Positions 1-8,904 of a DNA stretch of 64,000 bases are shown piece after piece. How positions within the stretch are numbered: the first letter of the stretch is position 1; each line of letters opens with the position of its first letter. Position numbers and translations under genes: made by a program. Source of the stretch: Ensifer adhaerens (GTDB lineage Bacteria; Pseudomonadota; Alphaproteobacteria; Rhizobiales; Rhizobiaceae); assembly GCF_001270265.1 (NCBI RefSeq), contig NZ_LGAP01000017.1, positions 1 to 64,000 on the forward strand, written 5' to 3'. The notes below the pieces were generated by a model that did no database searches, had not been told where the DNA came from, and saw only the letters and a list, made by a program, of their open reading frames with translations.

Positions 1-134
1 ATCGGGCTTCGCTTGCGCAAGCGGCCCTGGCGACTGTTCGGGTTCGATGGAACGGCGGGCGAGGACCCAAGCTCTCCCACGGGCTTGCTGTCCCAAAGGT
101 GCTTCGGTCTTTCGCCCGCTACCGCATTGTCCAT
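1..134 (-). CDS. possible 5' end of an unidentified gene running off the window edge
   Basis: A minus-strand frame opens with ATG at 134 and stays open for about 44 codons to the window edge. An AGGTG stretch lies 2 nt before the ATG. The predicted N-terminus (MDNAVAGERPKHLW) is polar and matches no family I recognise. It would lie downstream of ribH2 on the same strand. The competing plus-strand frames here look like shadows. The call rests only on the open frame and start context, so it is weak. Confidence 0.25.
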   Translation of the reverse strand, partial: MDNAVAGERPKHLWDSKPVGELGSSPAVPSNPNSRQGRLRKRSP

Positions 135-230
135 TACACCTGCGAATGCGGTGATAGGGAAGTTACAAAGGTGGCCGGCAGGCCGGATGAGAGGCAACCG
201 GATACGGCGCGGCTCGCGACCGCCAGCAGA

Positions 231-941
<711 letters not shown>

Positions 942-948
942 AGGAGCG

Positions 949-976
949 ACTATATAGATCGGCCACGCGTGGTCAA
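949..976 (-). promoter_or_regulatory. candidate sigma-70 promoter of the riboswitch-ribH2 transcript
   Basis: On the minus strand TTGACC (971-976) and TATAGT (949-954) are separated by 16 nt. They lie a few bases upstream of the first conserved riboswitch segment, which is where the transcript should start. Inferred from sequence only. Confidence 0.55.
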
Positions 977-1081
977 ACGCGTGTCGCGACGAAAATATCG
1001 GCAATCACGACAGATTTTTCCAAGGTCTGCCGCCGCCGGGCGAAAAGATTCCGGCAGCGGGAGATCCTTTCAGGCCCTTGG

Positions 1082-2143
1082 CTATTCTCGAATGACCAAC
1101 AAGTCCTTGGCGGCAAACCGCAGCGTGACGTTGTCGCCGGAGGCCGGCGGCGTCAGACCGGGATCGTTGAACATGTCGAAGGAAATGACGTCGCCGCCAA
1201 TGCGCAGCTTGGTGCGGATGACCGAGCCGAGGAAGCTGGTCGATACCACCTGACCGGCAAGCGTCGTGTCGCCCTTGGCGCTGTCGGCAATCGAGCCTGC
1301 CTCCGGGCGCAGCGCCAGCGAAATGTTGTCGCCACCCTTCATGCCGGCGATCGAATCCCTCAGGGAGACCTGCTGGTTGCCGATGGTGACGGCGCCTGCG
1401 GCCGGATCGGCAACCTTGCCCTCGATGATGTTGAGCGTGCCGACGAAGGAGGCGACGAAGCGGGTCGCAGGCGTGTTGTAGACCTCGAACGGCGTGCCGA
1501 TCTGGTCGGCGCGGCCGGCATTCATGACGACGATGCGATCGGAGATCGACAGCGCCTCTTCCTGGTCATGGGTGACGAACACGGTGGTGATGCCGAGCTG
1601 CTGCTGGATCTGGCGGATTTCTTCGCGCAGCGACACGCGGATCTTGGCGTCGAGTGCCGACAGCGGCTCGTCGAGCAGCAGCACCTGCGGCTTGACGGCG
1701 AGTGCGCGGGCGAGCGCGACGCGCTGCTGCTGGCCGCCGGAAAGCTGGTAGGGGAAGCGGTCGGCCAGGTGCTCGAGCTTGATCAGGCTCAGCATCTGCT
1801 TGACGCGTGTGTCGATCTCCGTCTTCTGCGCGCCGGCGACCTTGAGGCCGAAGGCGACGTTGTCCTGCACGTTCATGTTGGGAAACAGCGCATAGGCCTG
1901 GAACACCATGCCGATATTGCGCTGGTTCGGCTTCAGCGTTCCCTGGTCCTTGCCATTGATGACGATGGATCCGCCGGAGGGCGTCTCGAAGCCGGCGATC
2001 ATGCGCAGGACGGTCGTCTTGCCGCAGCCTGACGGGCCGAGGAAGGACACGAACTCGCCCTTTTCGATCGCCATGTCGAAGCCATGCACGACCTGCACGG
2101 GGCCGAAGGATTTCTGGATGTTGGTCAGTGTCAGGAAACTCAT
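1082..2143 (-). CDS. ABC transporter ATP-binding protein (PotA-like)
   Basis: A 353-residue nucleotide-binding subunit that energises the importer encoded by the next genes upstream. Walker A GPSGCGKT is at 36-43, the LSGGQ signature at 134-138, Walker B LLLDEP at 155-160 and the switch His at about 192. The C-terminal ~110 residues form the TOBE-like domain typical of PotA, FbpC and UgpC subunits. The start at 2143 gives the family-typical MSFLTLTNIQKSF. It lies 12 bp after the second permease gene and is the last gene of the operon. Substrate cannot be read from this subunit. PotA-type ATPases serve polyamine, iron(III), thiamine and phosphonate importers. Confidence 0.93.
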   Translation of the reverse strand: MSFLTLTNIQKSFGPVQVVHGFDMAIEKGEFVSFLGPSGCGKTTVLRMIAGFETPSGGSIVINGKDQGTLKPNQRNIGMVFQAYALFPNMNVQDNVAFGLKVAGAQKTEIDTRVKQMLSLIKLEHLADRFPYQLSGGQQQRVALARALAVKPQVLLLDEPLSALDAKIRVSLREEIRQIQQQLGITTVFVTHDQEEALSISDRIVVMNAGRADQIGTPFEVYNTPATRFVASFVGTLNIIEGKVADPAAGAVTIGNQQVSLRDSIAGMKGGDNISLALRPEAGSIADSAKGDTTLAGQVVSTSFLGSVIRTKLRIGGDVISFDMFNDPGLTPPASGDNVTLRFAAKDLLVIRE

Positions 2144-2155
2144 GCGGAATGATCC

Positions 2156-2938
2156 TCAGGCCTTGGGAGGCGCGCTTTTTTGGAAGCGCGAGACGAGTTG
2201 GATGAGGCCGAGGCAGCCCCAGGTGATGCCGAAGGCGATCACGGCGAGCGCGGCGGGCTCATAGGCGCGGTTGGCGCCGAGAAGCTGCATATACGGACCG
2301 AAGGCTGGCCTGTTCAAAAGCGCTGCCATGGTGAACTCGCCAATAACGATGGCGAAGGTCAGGAAGGCGCCCGAGAGCACCGCGACAAGAACATTCGGCA
2401 GGATGATCCGTCCGAGAATGGTGACCCATCCCGCCCCGAGGCTTTGTGCGGCTTCGGTCAGTGTGGCGATGTCGATTGTCCTCAGCCCCGTGTCCACCGC
2501 CCGGTACATATAGGGGAGTGCAAGCGTGGCATAGCCGAACATCAGCAGCATGTTGGTGCCGGTGAGCGAGCCGGTCAGCGGCAGCCAGCTCGAGGTGTTG
2601 TAGAGCCGGATATAGCCGAAGACGATGACGATCGCCGGGATGACGAGCGGCAGCAGCGTGATGAACTCGACATAGGGACGCAGCCGCGGCAGCTTGAGCC
2701 GAACCCAGTAGGTCGTCGGCACGACGAGCAGCACGCCGAAGACGATGGTGAACAGCGCCTGCATGATGGAATAGGTGAAGGTCTCCTGGAAGCGCGGGTC
2801 GCCAAAGACCTTCGCGTAGGCGTCGAAGGAATACTCGCCGCGGCGCATCTTCAGCGAGAAGTTGGTCATGCCGATGAGCGGCAGGGTGAAATAGAGGAGC
2901 CCGAAAAGGAGGGCGCCCCAGGCCCAGATCTTCTTCAT
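2156..2938 (-). CDS. ABC transporter permease, second subunit (PotC-like)
   Basis: A 260-residue inner-membrane permease with about six hydrophobic segments and a binding-protein-dependent permease loop around residues 160-190 (EAAQSLGAGWVTILGRIILP), which contacts the ATPase. A longer open frame runs upstream, but MKKIWAWGALLFGLLYF at 2938 is the sensible start: it begins at the first membrane segment and overlaps the upstream permease stop in an ATGA (2935-2938), a sign of translational coupling. It pairs with the upstream permease to form the membrane channel. Confidence 0.92.
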   Translation of the reverse strand: MKKIWAWGALLFGLLYFTLPLIGMTNFSLKMRRGEYSFDAYAKVFGDPRFQETFTYSIMQALFTIVFGVLLVVPTTYWVRLKLPRLRPYVEFITLLPLVIPAIVIVFGYIRLYNTSSWLPLTGSLTGTNMLLMFGYATLALPYMYRAVDTGLRTIDIATLTEAAQSLGAGWVTILGRIILPNVLVAVLSGAFLTFAIVIGEFTMAALLNRPAFGPYMQLLGANRAYEPAALAVIAFGITWGCLGLIQLVSRFQKSAPPKA

Positions 2939-3816
2939 TTCAGCCACCTCTCGCTGCGGGCGCGAAGCCAGATGTAGATCGCGTTGGCGATGCCCGTCAC
3001 GACGATCATGCCGAAGGCGAGCGCGTAGCCGAGGTTCGGGTTGCCGAGAACATCGCCGCGGATCTGGGCGAAGAGCAGGATAGGCACGATCGAGAGCGAC
3101 GAACCGGTCAATGCGATGGCGGTCGCGACCGCGCCGAAGGCGTTGGCGAAGAGAAGCGCCAAGGTGCCAAGCAGCGAGGGCAGCAGGATCGGGAAGGCGA
3201 CCATGCGCCAATATTGCAGGCCGCTGGCGCCGAGGATCTCGGCCGCCTCGCGCCACTCGCGCTTCAGCCCGTCGAGCGCCGGCGTGATGATGAGGATCAT
3301 CAGGGGAATCTGGAAGAAGAGGTAGGTGACGGTCAGCCCCCAGAAGGACAGGAGGTTGAAGCCGAGCATCCGCAGATCGACACCAAGTTGCGAGCGCAGG
3401 AAGATGGTGACAATGCCGACCGGCCCCAGCGTCGCGAGGAAGGCGAAGGCGAGCGGCACGCCGGCAAAGTTGGAGGCAACGCCGGAAAAGGTCAGAAGCG
3501 GCCCGCGGATCCCTTTCGGCAGCCCGCCGAAGACGATGGCCGAAGCCATGGCAAAGCCGATCAGGCAGCCGAGGAGCGCCGAGGCGATGCTGATCTTGAT
3601 GGAGATCCAATAGGCCGCAAGGATCGAAGGCGTGAACAGGCCCCGGATATTGTCGAAGGTGAAGCTGCCGTCCGGTGTCTGAAACGCGCCGACCACGATC
3701 TTCATCGTCGGCAGAATGAGAAACAGCGTCACGAACGCGGCAAAGGGCAAAATACCCAGCCAGTGAAGCGGTAGGCGACGCGCAGGCGGACTGGCGTCGG
3801 GTTTAGCAGATGACAT
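2935..3816 (-). CDS. ABC transporter permease, first subunit (PotB-like)
   Basis: A 293-residue membrane protein. A short polar N-terminus is followed by a first membrane segment near residues 22-42. The EAA-type coupling loop reads REAAEILGASGLQYWRM near residues 205-225. It is the first permease of the operon, overlapping the second permease by 4 bp. A 213-bp gap holding a strong hairpin and a RIME repeat separates it from the binding-protein gene. This is a common way for the binding protein to be made in excess over the membrane subunits. Confidence 0.92.
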   Translation of the reverse strand: MSSAKPDASPPARRLPLHWLGILPFAAFVTLFLILPTMKIVVGAFQTPDGSFTFDNIRGLFTPSILAAYWISIKISIASALLGCLIGFAMASAIVFGGLPKGIRGPLLTFSGVASNFAGVPLAFAFLATLGPVGIVTIFLRSQLGVDLRMLGFNLLSFWGLTVTYLFFQIPLMILIITPALDGLKREWREAAEILGASGLQYWRMVAFPILLPSLLGTLALLFANAFGAVATAIALTGSSLSIVPILLFAQIRGDVLGNPNLGYALAFGMIVVTGIANAIYIWLRARSERWLK

Positions 3817-3867
3817 TCCGTTCGCCCCGAAAAGCCGCGTTGCGGACGCGGTCGTTCATTGAATTTT

Positions 3868-3970
3868 CTACAGCGCCGCGCGTCTTATCAGACGCGCAAA
3901 GGTCGCTGTAGCACTTTGAATTCCTGCATGTTTTTGTCCTTAATTCGGCTGGGATCTAAGGAAACATTCA
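3868..3970 (+). repeat. RIME1-like palindromic intergenic element, copy 1
   Basis: About 103 bp with two nested palindromes. The first has outer arms CTACAGC/GCTGTAG around inner arms GCGCGTCT/AGACGCGC. The second runs from ATGTTTTTGTCCTTAA to TAAGGAAACAT. A near-identical element in opposite orientation lies at 59178-59281. The architecture matches the rhizobial RIME1 family (Rhizobium-specific intergenic mosaic element). Here it lies between a binding-protein gene and its permease gene. Confidence 0.85.
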
Positions 3971-3982
3971 GCAGTAACGTAT

Positions 3983-4012
3983 CCGTCCCGGCCGGAAAAC
4001 CGGCCGGGACGG
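3983..4012 (-). terminator. strong hairpin after the binding-protein gene
   Basis: A perfect 13-bp stem, CCGTCCCGGCCGG, with a 4-nt loop lies just downstream of the binding-protein stop codon. No T-run follows on the minus strand. It is therefore more likely an mRNA-stabilising or partial-termination element than a full terminator. Confidence 0.6.
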
Positions 4013-4029
4013 CATGGTTGCGGAAAGGC

Positions 4030-5136
4030 TTACTGGACGTTCGCGCCGACGACGGAGTCCCAGCCGCCGGTGACGGCAGCCTTGTTGGCGTCGACTTCTT
4101 CGAGCGTCGGGAAGTAGGCCTTTTCGTAAGCCGCTGCCGGCGGCAGGGCGTCGATCAGCGCCTGCGGAACCTTGCCGGCCTTGACCATGGCGTTGAAGCG
4201 GGCCGGGTGGCAGAAGCCCTTGAGCCAGCCGAGCTGACCTTCGTCGGAGTAGAGGTGCTCCATCCAAAGCTTCGCTGCGTTCGGGTGCGGCGCATAGGCC
4301 GAGATGCCCTGAACGTAGACGCCGGCGAGAACGCCGCTTGCAGGAACGACGACTTCGGTCGGCGGGTTGCCGGCCAGCGTCTTGGCCCAGCCGAGTGCGT
4401 TGTAGTCCCAGGCGACGATGATCGGGGTCGAGCCCTGGGCCAGCGTGCCTGATTTGCCGATGACCGGAACGAAGTTGCCGGCCTTGTTCAGTTCGGCGAA
4501 GTAGCCGAGACCAGCTTCACCGGCTTCCTTGCCCGACTTTGCACCCTTGGCGAGACCGGCAGCGAGAACGCCGAGGATCGCCTGGTTCGAGGCGCGCGGG
4601 TCGCCGGCAAGCGCGACCTGGCCGGCATATTCCGGCTTCAGCAGATCGGTCCAGTCCTTCGGTGTATTCTTGACGAGGTCCTTGTTCACGAGGAAGGACA
4701 TCACGCCGTAATAGTCGCCGTACCAGTAGCCTTCCGCGTCCTTGACGCTATCGGGAATTTCGTCCCAGGTGGATACCTTGTACGGCTGGAGCAGGCCTTC
4801 GGCCTTCATCTGCGGACCGAAGGCGAGGCCGACGTCGACAACGTCAGGCGCCTGCGGGCCCTTGTTGTCCTTGTTGGCCTTGACTGCCTCGACTTCGTCG
4901 GCAGAGCCGGCGTCGGGGTTCAGTTCGTTGACCTGGATTTCCGGGTACTTGGCCTTGAAGGCGGCGATGACGTCACCGTAGCCGCACCAGTCGTGGGGCA
5001 GAGCGACGGTGGTGAGCATGCCTTCCTTCTTGGCGGCTTCGATGAGCTCTGCGCTCGGCTCGGCAGCGGCAATCGCCGTCGTTGCCAGAAGAATGGCGGT
5101 GGAAAGCGAGAGCAGGCGTTGAATCTTTGAAATCAC
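4030..5136 (-). CDS. periplasmic solute-binding protein of the ABC importer
   Basis: A 368-residue secreted protein with a Sec signal peptide (residues 1-25, MISKIQRLLSLSTAILL... then ATTAIAAAEP). The mature part looks like a family 1/6 binding protein (PotD/AfuA/phosphonate class). It has PDVVDVGLAFGPQM near 98-111, YYGVMSFLVNKDLV near 142-155, and a C-terminal WMEHLYSDEGQLGWL segment. It is first in the operon and should define substrate specificity. The substrate is unknown. A polyamine, an iron complex or a small organic cation are all possible, and the nearby glutamine-synthetase-like operon makes an amine plausible. Confidence 0.88.
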   Translation of the reverse strand: MISKIQRLLSLSTAILLATTAIAAAEPSAELIEAAKKEGMLTTVALPHDWCGYGDVIAAFKAKYPEIQVNELNPDAGSADEVEAVKANKDNKGPQAPDVVDVGLAFGPQMKAEGLLQPYKVSTWDEIPDSVKDAEGYWYGDYYGVMSFLVNKDLVKNTPKDWTDLLKPEYAGQVALAGDPRASNQAILGVLAAGLAKGAKSGKEAGEAGLGYFAELNKAGNFVPVIGKSGTLAQGSTPIIVAWDYNALGWAKTLAGNPPTEVVVPASGVLAGVYVQGISAYAPHPNAAKLWMEHLYSDEGQLGWLKGFCHPARFNAMVKAGKVPQALIDALPPAAAYEKAYFPTLEEVDANKAAVTGGWDSVVGANVQ

Positions 5137-5322
5137 TGGCGTTCTCCTTATGGGTTTCAGTCAATTTCGGCGATGCTGTTAATGAGATGCGATGAAGCTT
5201 GTGTGACAGCGATCTGTCTGTTCGCGCCGCGCATGTCGTTGGAAGAACAATTCTTTTTCCGACACGGCGACTTCACTGAAACACACGTGCATAAAATTCC
5301 GTGAACGTGCCGGCTATTCCTC

Positions 5323-6201
5323 CTAAACCGGTTTGCGAAAGATGCGGGTCGAATCGAACAGCCCCTCGAGCGTCTTCATCCGGTCGCGGGTCGCGTCCCA
5401 GTTGGTGCTCTGAACGGCTTCGATCAGCGCTTCGACCAGAAACAGGATCACCACCGAACTGTCCCAGGCCGAGGGAACCTCGATCTGCGAGCGGAAGACC
5501 TTGGAGGCGGACTTTGCCACCGGCGAGCTCCAGCGATCGGTGAAGAGCACGATCTCGACTCCGCGCTCGCGTGCGGATTTCGCCAGCGTCTCCATTTCCT
5601 GTTCGTAGCGGCGGATGTCGAAGAGAATCAGCACGTCGCCGGCGCGCATGTCGAGCACGTAATGCGGCCAGGCGCTGGCATTCGACGCGATCTCGGTGAC
5701 ACCAGATCGGATTACCTGCAGATGCGTGAAGAGATAGTCGGCAACGGCACGGGTGATGCGGCCGCCAAGCAGATAGACGTTGCGCTTGCGGTCGGCGACG
5801 AGGGCGACTGCCTCGTCGAATTCGCGCGGCTCGATCTGCGCCAGCGTCTCGCGCATGTTGTTCATGGCGGCATCGGCAAAGCGATTGAGCGTGTGGGTGC
5901 CGGGCGCGCTCGCGGCCCAGCGGTCATGCTTGCTGATCGGGTTGGAAATCGTGGCTTCCAGCTCCTGGTGCAGCCGCGATTGGAAATCGGGAAAGCCTTT
6001 GAAACCAAGCTTTTGCACCATGCGCGCGACGGTCGGCGTCGATACGCCGGCATTCTCGGCGACCGTGGTGATCGAACCGAGTCCCGATACCGGATAATTG
6101 TCGAGAAGTGTCTCGGCCAACTGTCTTTCCGCACGGGTCAGTGCGGCGAAGTGGGCATTGATCACATCCGACACCGTCGTGGATGTCGCCTTGCTGGTCA
6201 A
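5323..6201 (-). CDS. RpiR/MurR-family transcriptional regulator (HTH-SIS)
   Basis: A 292-residue repressor or activator. Residues ~10-85 form the RpiR helix-turn-helix (AGVSTPTVARMVQKLGFKGF). Residues ~125-270 form a SIS domain, which usually binds a phosphosugar or related small effector (VYLLGGRITRAVADYL; VLILFDIRRYEQEM). It is transcribed toward the ABC importer and divergently from the amidohydrolase/permease/ligase operon, so it may control one or both. A 9-bp inverted repeat lies 32 bp before its start codon and is a candidate binding site. Confidence 0.9.
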   Translation of the reverse strand: MTSKATSTTVSDVINAHFAALTRAERQLAETLLDNYPVSGLGSITTVAENAGVSTPTVARMVQKLGFKGFPDFQSRLHQELEATISNPISKHDRWAASAPGTHTLNRFADAAMNNMRETLAQIEPREFDEAVALVADRKRNVYLLGGRITRAVADYLFTHLQVIRSGVTEIASNASAWPHYVLDMRAGDVLILFDIRRYEQEMETLAKSARERGVEIVLFTDRWSSPVAKSASKVFRSQIEVPSAWDSSVVILFLVEALIEAVQSTNWDATRDRMKTLEGLFDSTRIFRKPV

Positions 6202-6232
6202 ATTCGTTCCCCTGAACCGGTCTAACGCCAGT

Positions 6233-6261
6233 TTGTGACAGATTAAACATCGCTGTCACAA
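6233..6261. promoter_or_regulatory. candidate operator: TTGTGACAG inverted repeat
   Basis: TTGTGACAG (6233-6241) and CTGTCACAA (6253-6261) are perfect inverted copies separated by 11 bp. They lie between the divergent rpiR-like gene and the amidohydrolase operon. A partial copy (TGTGACAG then CTGTC) lies at about 5202-5218, upstream of the binding-protein gene, which fits a shared regulator. Function is inferred. Confidence 0.55.
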
Positions 6262-6367
6262 TTGGAGTCAATCGCAATTTTGAAGAGATCGTTTCAGATT
6301 TCGATTGACACTCGCTTATCTCTGAACAAATCTTTTCATTAACGAACGTCTAACGGGGCAAGAGGGG

Positions 6368-7150
6368 ATGCCGGTGTTGACGCGACTTTTGACCGATACA
6401 GATGGTGATCCGGTTGCGATCGAGAATGCGGCCGGGAGAGGCGATCTCGTTCTCGTTTGCGAACATGCGTCACGCCGGGTGCCGGAGCGTCTCGGTTCGC
6501 TCGGCCTTTCCCAGCAGGCGCTCGAAAGCCACATTGCCTGGGATCCGGGCGCGCTTGCGGTTGCCGAGTTCTTGTCACGCAAACTCGACGCGGCCCTGAT
6601 CTATCAGCGCTTTTCGCGTCTTGCCTATGATTGCAACCGGCCGCCGGAAGCCGATGGCGCAATGCCGGCTGTCAGCGAAGTCTACGAGGTTCCGGGCAAT
6701 CGCGACATGACGGAGGAGGAGCGCCGGGCACGGGTCGACGAGATCTACCTGCCGTTTCGCGACGCCGTCAGCCGGTTCGTCACCGAGCGCAAGGCCAAAG
6801 GCCGACCGCCGGTGGTCGTCACCATGCATTCGTTCACGCCCGTTTATTTCGGCAAGCCGCGGGCGGTCGAAATCGGCATCCTGCACGATGCCGACAGCCG
6901 GCTTGCCGACCGCATGCTGACCTTCGCAACCAAGGGCAAGGTCGCCTACGACATCCGCCGCAACGAGCCCTACGGGCCGGCCGATGGCGTCACGCACAGC
7001 CTGATCGAATACGGCGTCCACAACGGACTGCCGAATGTGATGATCGAGATCCGCAACGATCTCATTCGAAACGAGATCGGCCAGAGGGTCATGGCCGATT
7101 ATCTGGAAGGGCTGCTCGCCCAAGGCGTGGCAGCACTTTCAAAACAATAA
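6368..7150 (+). CDS. N-formylglutamate amidohydrolase family protein
   Basis: A 260-residue member of the N-formylglutamate amidohydrolase (FGase) family. Family landmarks are LVLVCEHASRRVP near 27-39, HIAWDPGA near 55-62, TMHSFTPVY near 151-159 and the C-terminal LPNVMIEIRNDLI segment. In histidine degradation FGase releases glutamate from N-formylglutamate. No hut genes are seen here. The neighbours are an amino acid permease and a gamma-glutamyl ligase, so it may instead cleave another N-acyl or gamma-glutamyl amide. It is the first gene of the plus-strand operon, divergent from the RpiR regulator. Confidence 0.87.
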   Translation: MPVLTRLLTDTDGDPVAIENAAGRGDLVLVCEHASRRVPERLGSLGLSQQALESHIAWDPGALAVAEFLSRKLDAALIYQRFSRLAYDCNRPPEADGAMPAVSEVYEVPGNRDMTEEERRARVDEIYLPFRDAVSRFVTERKAKGRPPVVVTMHSFTPVYFGKPRAVEIGILHDADSRLADRMLTFATKGKVAYDIRRNEPYGPADGVTHSLIEYGVHNGLPNVMIEIRNDLIRNEIGQRVMADYLEGLLAQGVAALSKQ

Positions 7151-7262
7151 AAGACCCTGGGGAGCGGCCTGGCCGCGGTCCTGTTCCGGCTTGCCGGGAC
7201 AGGTGGTGATGGGACCCTGCCGCAATGGGGCGGTCGGGTCTGAGTAAATCAGGGGAAGAAAA

Positions 7263-8810
7263 ATGTCAGACTACAGTGATCTCGACAAAAAGCAGGACAT
7301 GCAGGTCCTGCATTCGATGGGCTACGCCCAGGAGCTCGAGCGGCGAATGAGCCAGTTCTCGAACTTCGCGGTGTCGTTCTCCATCATCTGCATTCTCTCG
7401 GGCGGCATCAACTCGCTGGCGCAGGCCACCGCCGGCGCGGGCGGGGCGGCAATCGGCATCGGCTGGCCGCTCGGCTGCTTCATTTCGCTCGTCTTTGCCG
7501 TTGCCATGGCACAGATCAGCTCGGCCTATCCGACGGCCGGCGGCCTCTATCACTGGGGCTCGATCCTCGGCAACCGCTTCACCGGTTGGCTGACCGCCTG
7601 GTTCAACCTGCTCGGCCTTGTCACCGTTCTCGGCGCCATCAACGTCGGCACCTACTACTTCTTCATGGGCTCGTTCGGCACGCCGTATTTCGGCCTTGCA
7701 GATACGACGCTGACCCGCATCGTCTTCCTGGCGATCATCACGGGTGCGCAGGCGCTGGTGAACCATATGGGCATCGGTCTGACGGCCAAGCTCACCGACT
7801 TCTCGGGCTACCTGATCTTCGCGACGTCGATCCTGCTGGCCCTCGTATGCCTGGTGGCTGCCGACAGCTACGACATCGGCCGGCTCTTCACCTTCTCGAA
7901 CTACTCGGGCGAAACCGGCGGCAACGTCTGGCCGGCGACCTCGGGCACCTGGGTCTTCCTGCTTGGCCTGCTGCTACCGATCTACACGATCACCGGTTAT
8001 GACGCATCCGCGCACACCTCTGAAGAAACCGTCAAGGCGGCGGAATCCGTGCCGCGCGGCATGGTCTCTTCGGTACTGTGGTCGGCGCTGTTCGGTTACA
8101 TCATGCTGTGCTCCTTCGTGCTGATGCTCCCGAACATGGACGAAGCCGCCAAGCAGGGCTGGAACGTGTTCTTCTGGGGGATGGACGCGCAGGTCCATCC
8201 GGTGATCAAGGACGTGCTCTATCTCGCCATCCTCGTCAGCCAGTGGCTTTGCGGCCTTGCAACCGTGACCTCGGCGTCGCGCATGATCTTCGCCTTCTCG
8301 CGTGACGGCGGCCTGCCGGCCTCCAAGGCGCTTGCCAAGGTGAGCCCGACCTACCGCACGCCGGTCGCGGCGATCTGGACCGGTTCGATCCTCTCCGTGC
8401 TCTTCGTCTGGGGTTCGTCGCTGGTTTCGATCGGCGCGACGCCCGTCTACACCATCGTCGTATCGTGCACCGTCATCTTCCTGTTCTTCTCCTTCGCGAT
8501 CCCGATCACGCTCGGCCTGTTCGCCTGGGGGTCGTCGAAGTGGGACAAGATGGGTCCGTGGAACCTGGGCGAAGGCATGTTCAAGCTCTTCGCGGTACTC
8601 TCGATCATCTCGATGGTGCTGATCTTCGTTCTCGGTATCCAGCCGCCGAACGACTGGGCGCTCTACATCACCGTCGGCTTCCTGGTGCTGACCGCAATCA
8701 TCTGGTTCGGTTTCGAAACGCGCCGCTTCCGCGGCCCGCCGATCGGCGAGGAAGTGGCACGCCGCCAGGCGGAAATCGCCGCTGCCGAAAAGGCGGTCGG
8801 CCAAGTCTAA
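7263..8810 (+). CDS. APC-superfamily amino acid/amine permease
   Basis: A 515-residue inner-membrane transporter with about 12 hydrophobic segments. The N-terminal RRMSQFSNFAVSFSIICILSG leads into TM1, and residues ~80-95 carry the family's SSAYPTAGGLYHW motif. It resembles the amino acid/choline transporter branch (GABA, ethanolamine, choline permeases). A GGGGAAG Shine-Dalgarno lies 7 nt before the ATG. It likely supplies the substrate of the downstream glutamine-synthetase-like ligase. The exact substrate is not readable. Confidence 0.9.
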   Translation: MSDYSDLDKKQDMQVLHSMGYAQELERRMSQFSNFAVSFSIICILSGGINSLAQATAGAGGAAIGIGWPLGCFISLVFAVAMAQISSAYPTAGGLYHWGSILGNRFTGWLTAWFNLLGLVTVLGAINVGTYYFFMGSFGTPYFGLADTTLTRIVFLAIITGAQALVNHMGIGLTAKLTDFSGYLIFATSILLALVCLVAADSYDIGRLFTFSNYSGETGGNVWPATSGTWVFLLGLLLPIYTITGYDASAHTSEETVKAAESVPRGMVSSVLWSALFGYIMLCSFVLMLPNMDEAAKQGWNVFFWGMDAQVHPVIKDVLYLAILVSQWLCGLATVTSASRMIFAFSRDGGLPASKALAKVSPTYRTPVAAIWTGSILSVLFVWGSSLVSIGATPVYTIVVSCTVIFLFFSFAIPITLGLFAWGSSKWDKMGPWNLGEGMFKLFAVLSIISMVLIFVLGIQPPNDWALYITVGFLVLTAIIWFGFETRRFRGPPIGEEVARRQAEIAAAEKAVGQV

Positions 8811-8825
8811 CCAATAATAAAATGG

Positions 8826-8855
8826 GCGGGAGCGCATGGGCTGCTCCCGCTTTCT
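8826..8855 (+). terminator. intra-operon hairpin with T-rich tail
   Basis: GCGGGAGC (8826-8833) pairs with GCTCCCGC (8843-8850), followed by TTTCTTTTT. It lies between the permease and ligase genes. It may partly terminate transcription or protect the upstream mRNA. Confidence 0.6.
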
Positions 8856-8904
8856 TTTTGCGGCCACGGGAACGGCCGCTTGCCGAAACATGGGATGAAA
8901 TTTG

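Noticed and set aside
2156-3610. 484-residue frame spanning the two permease genes
   Set aside because: Only the C-terminal 260 residues look like a permease. The rest is Arg/Pro-rich and lies in another frame of the first permease.
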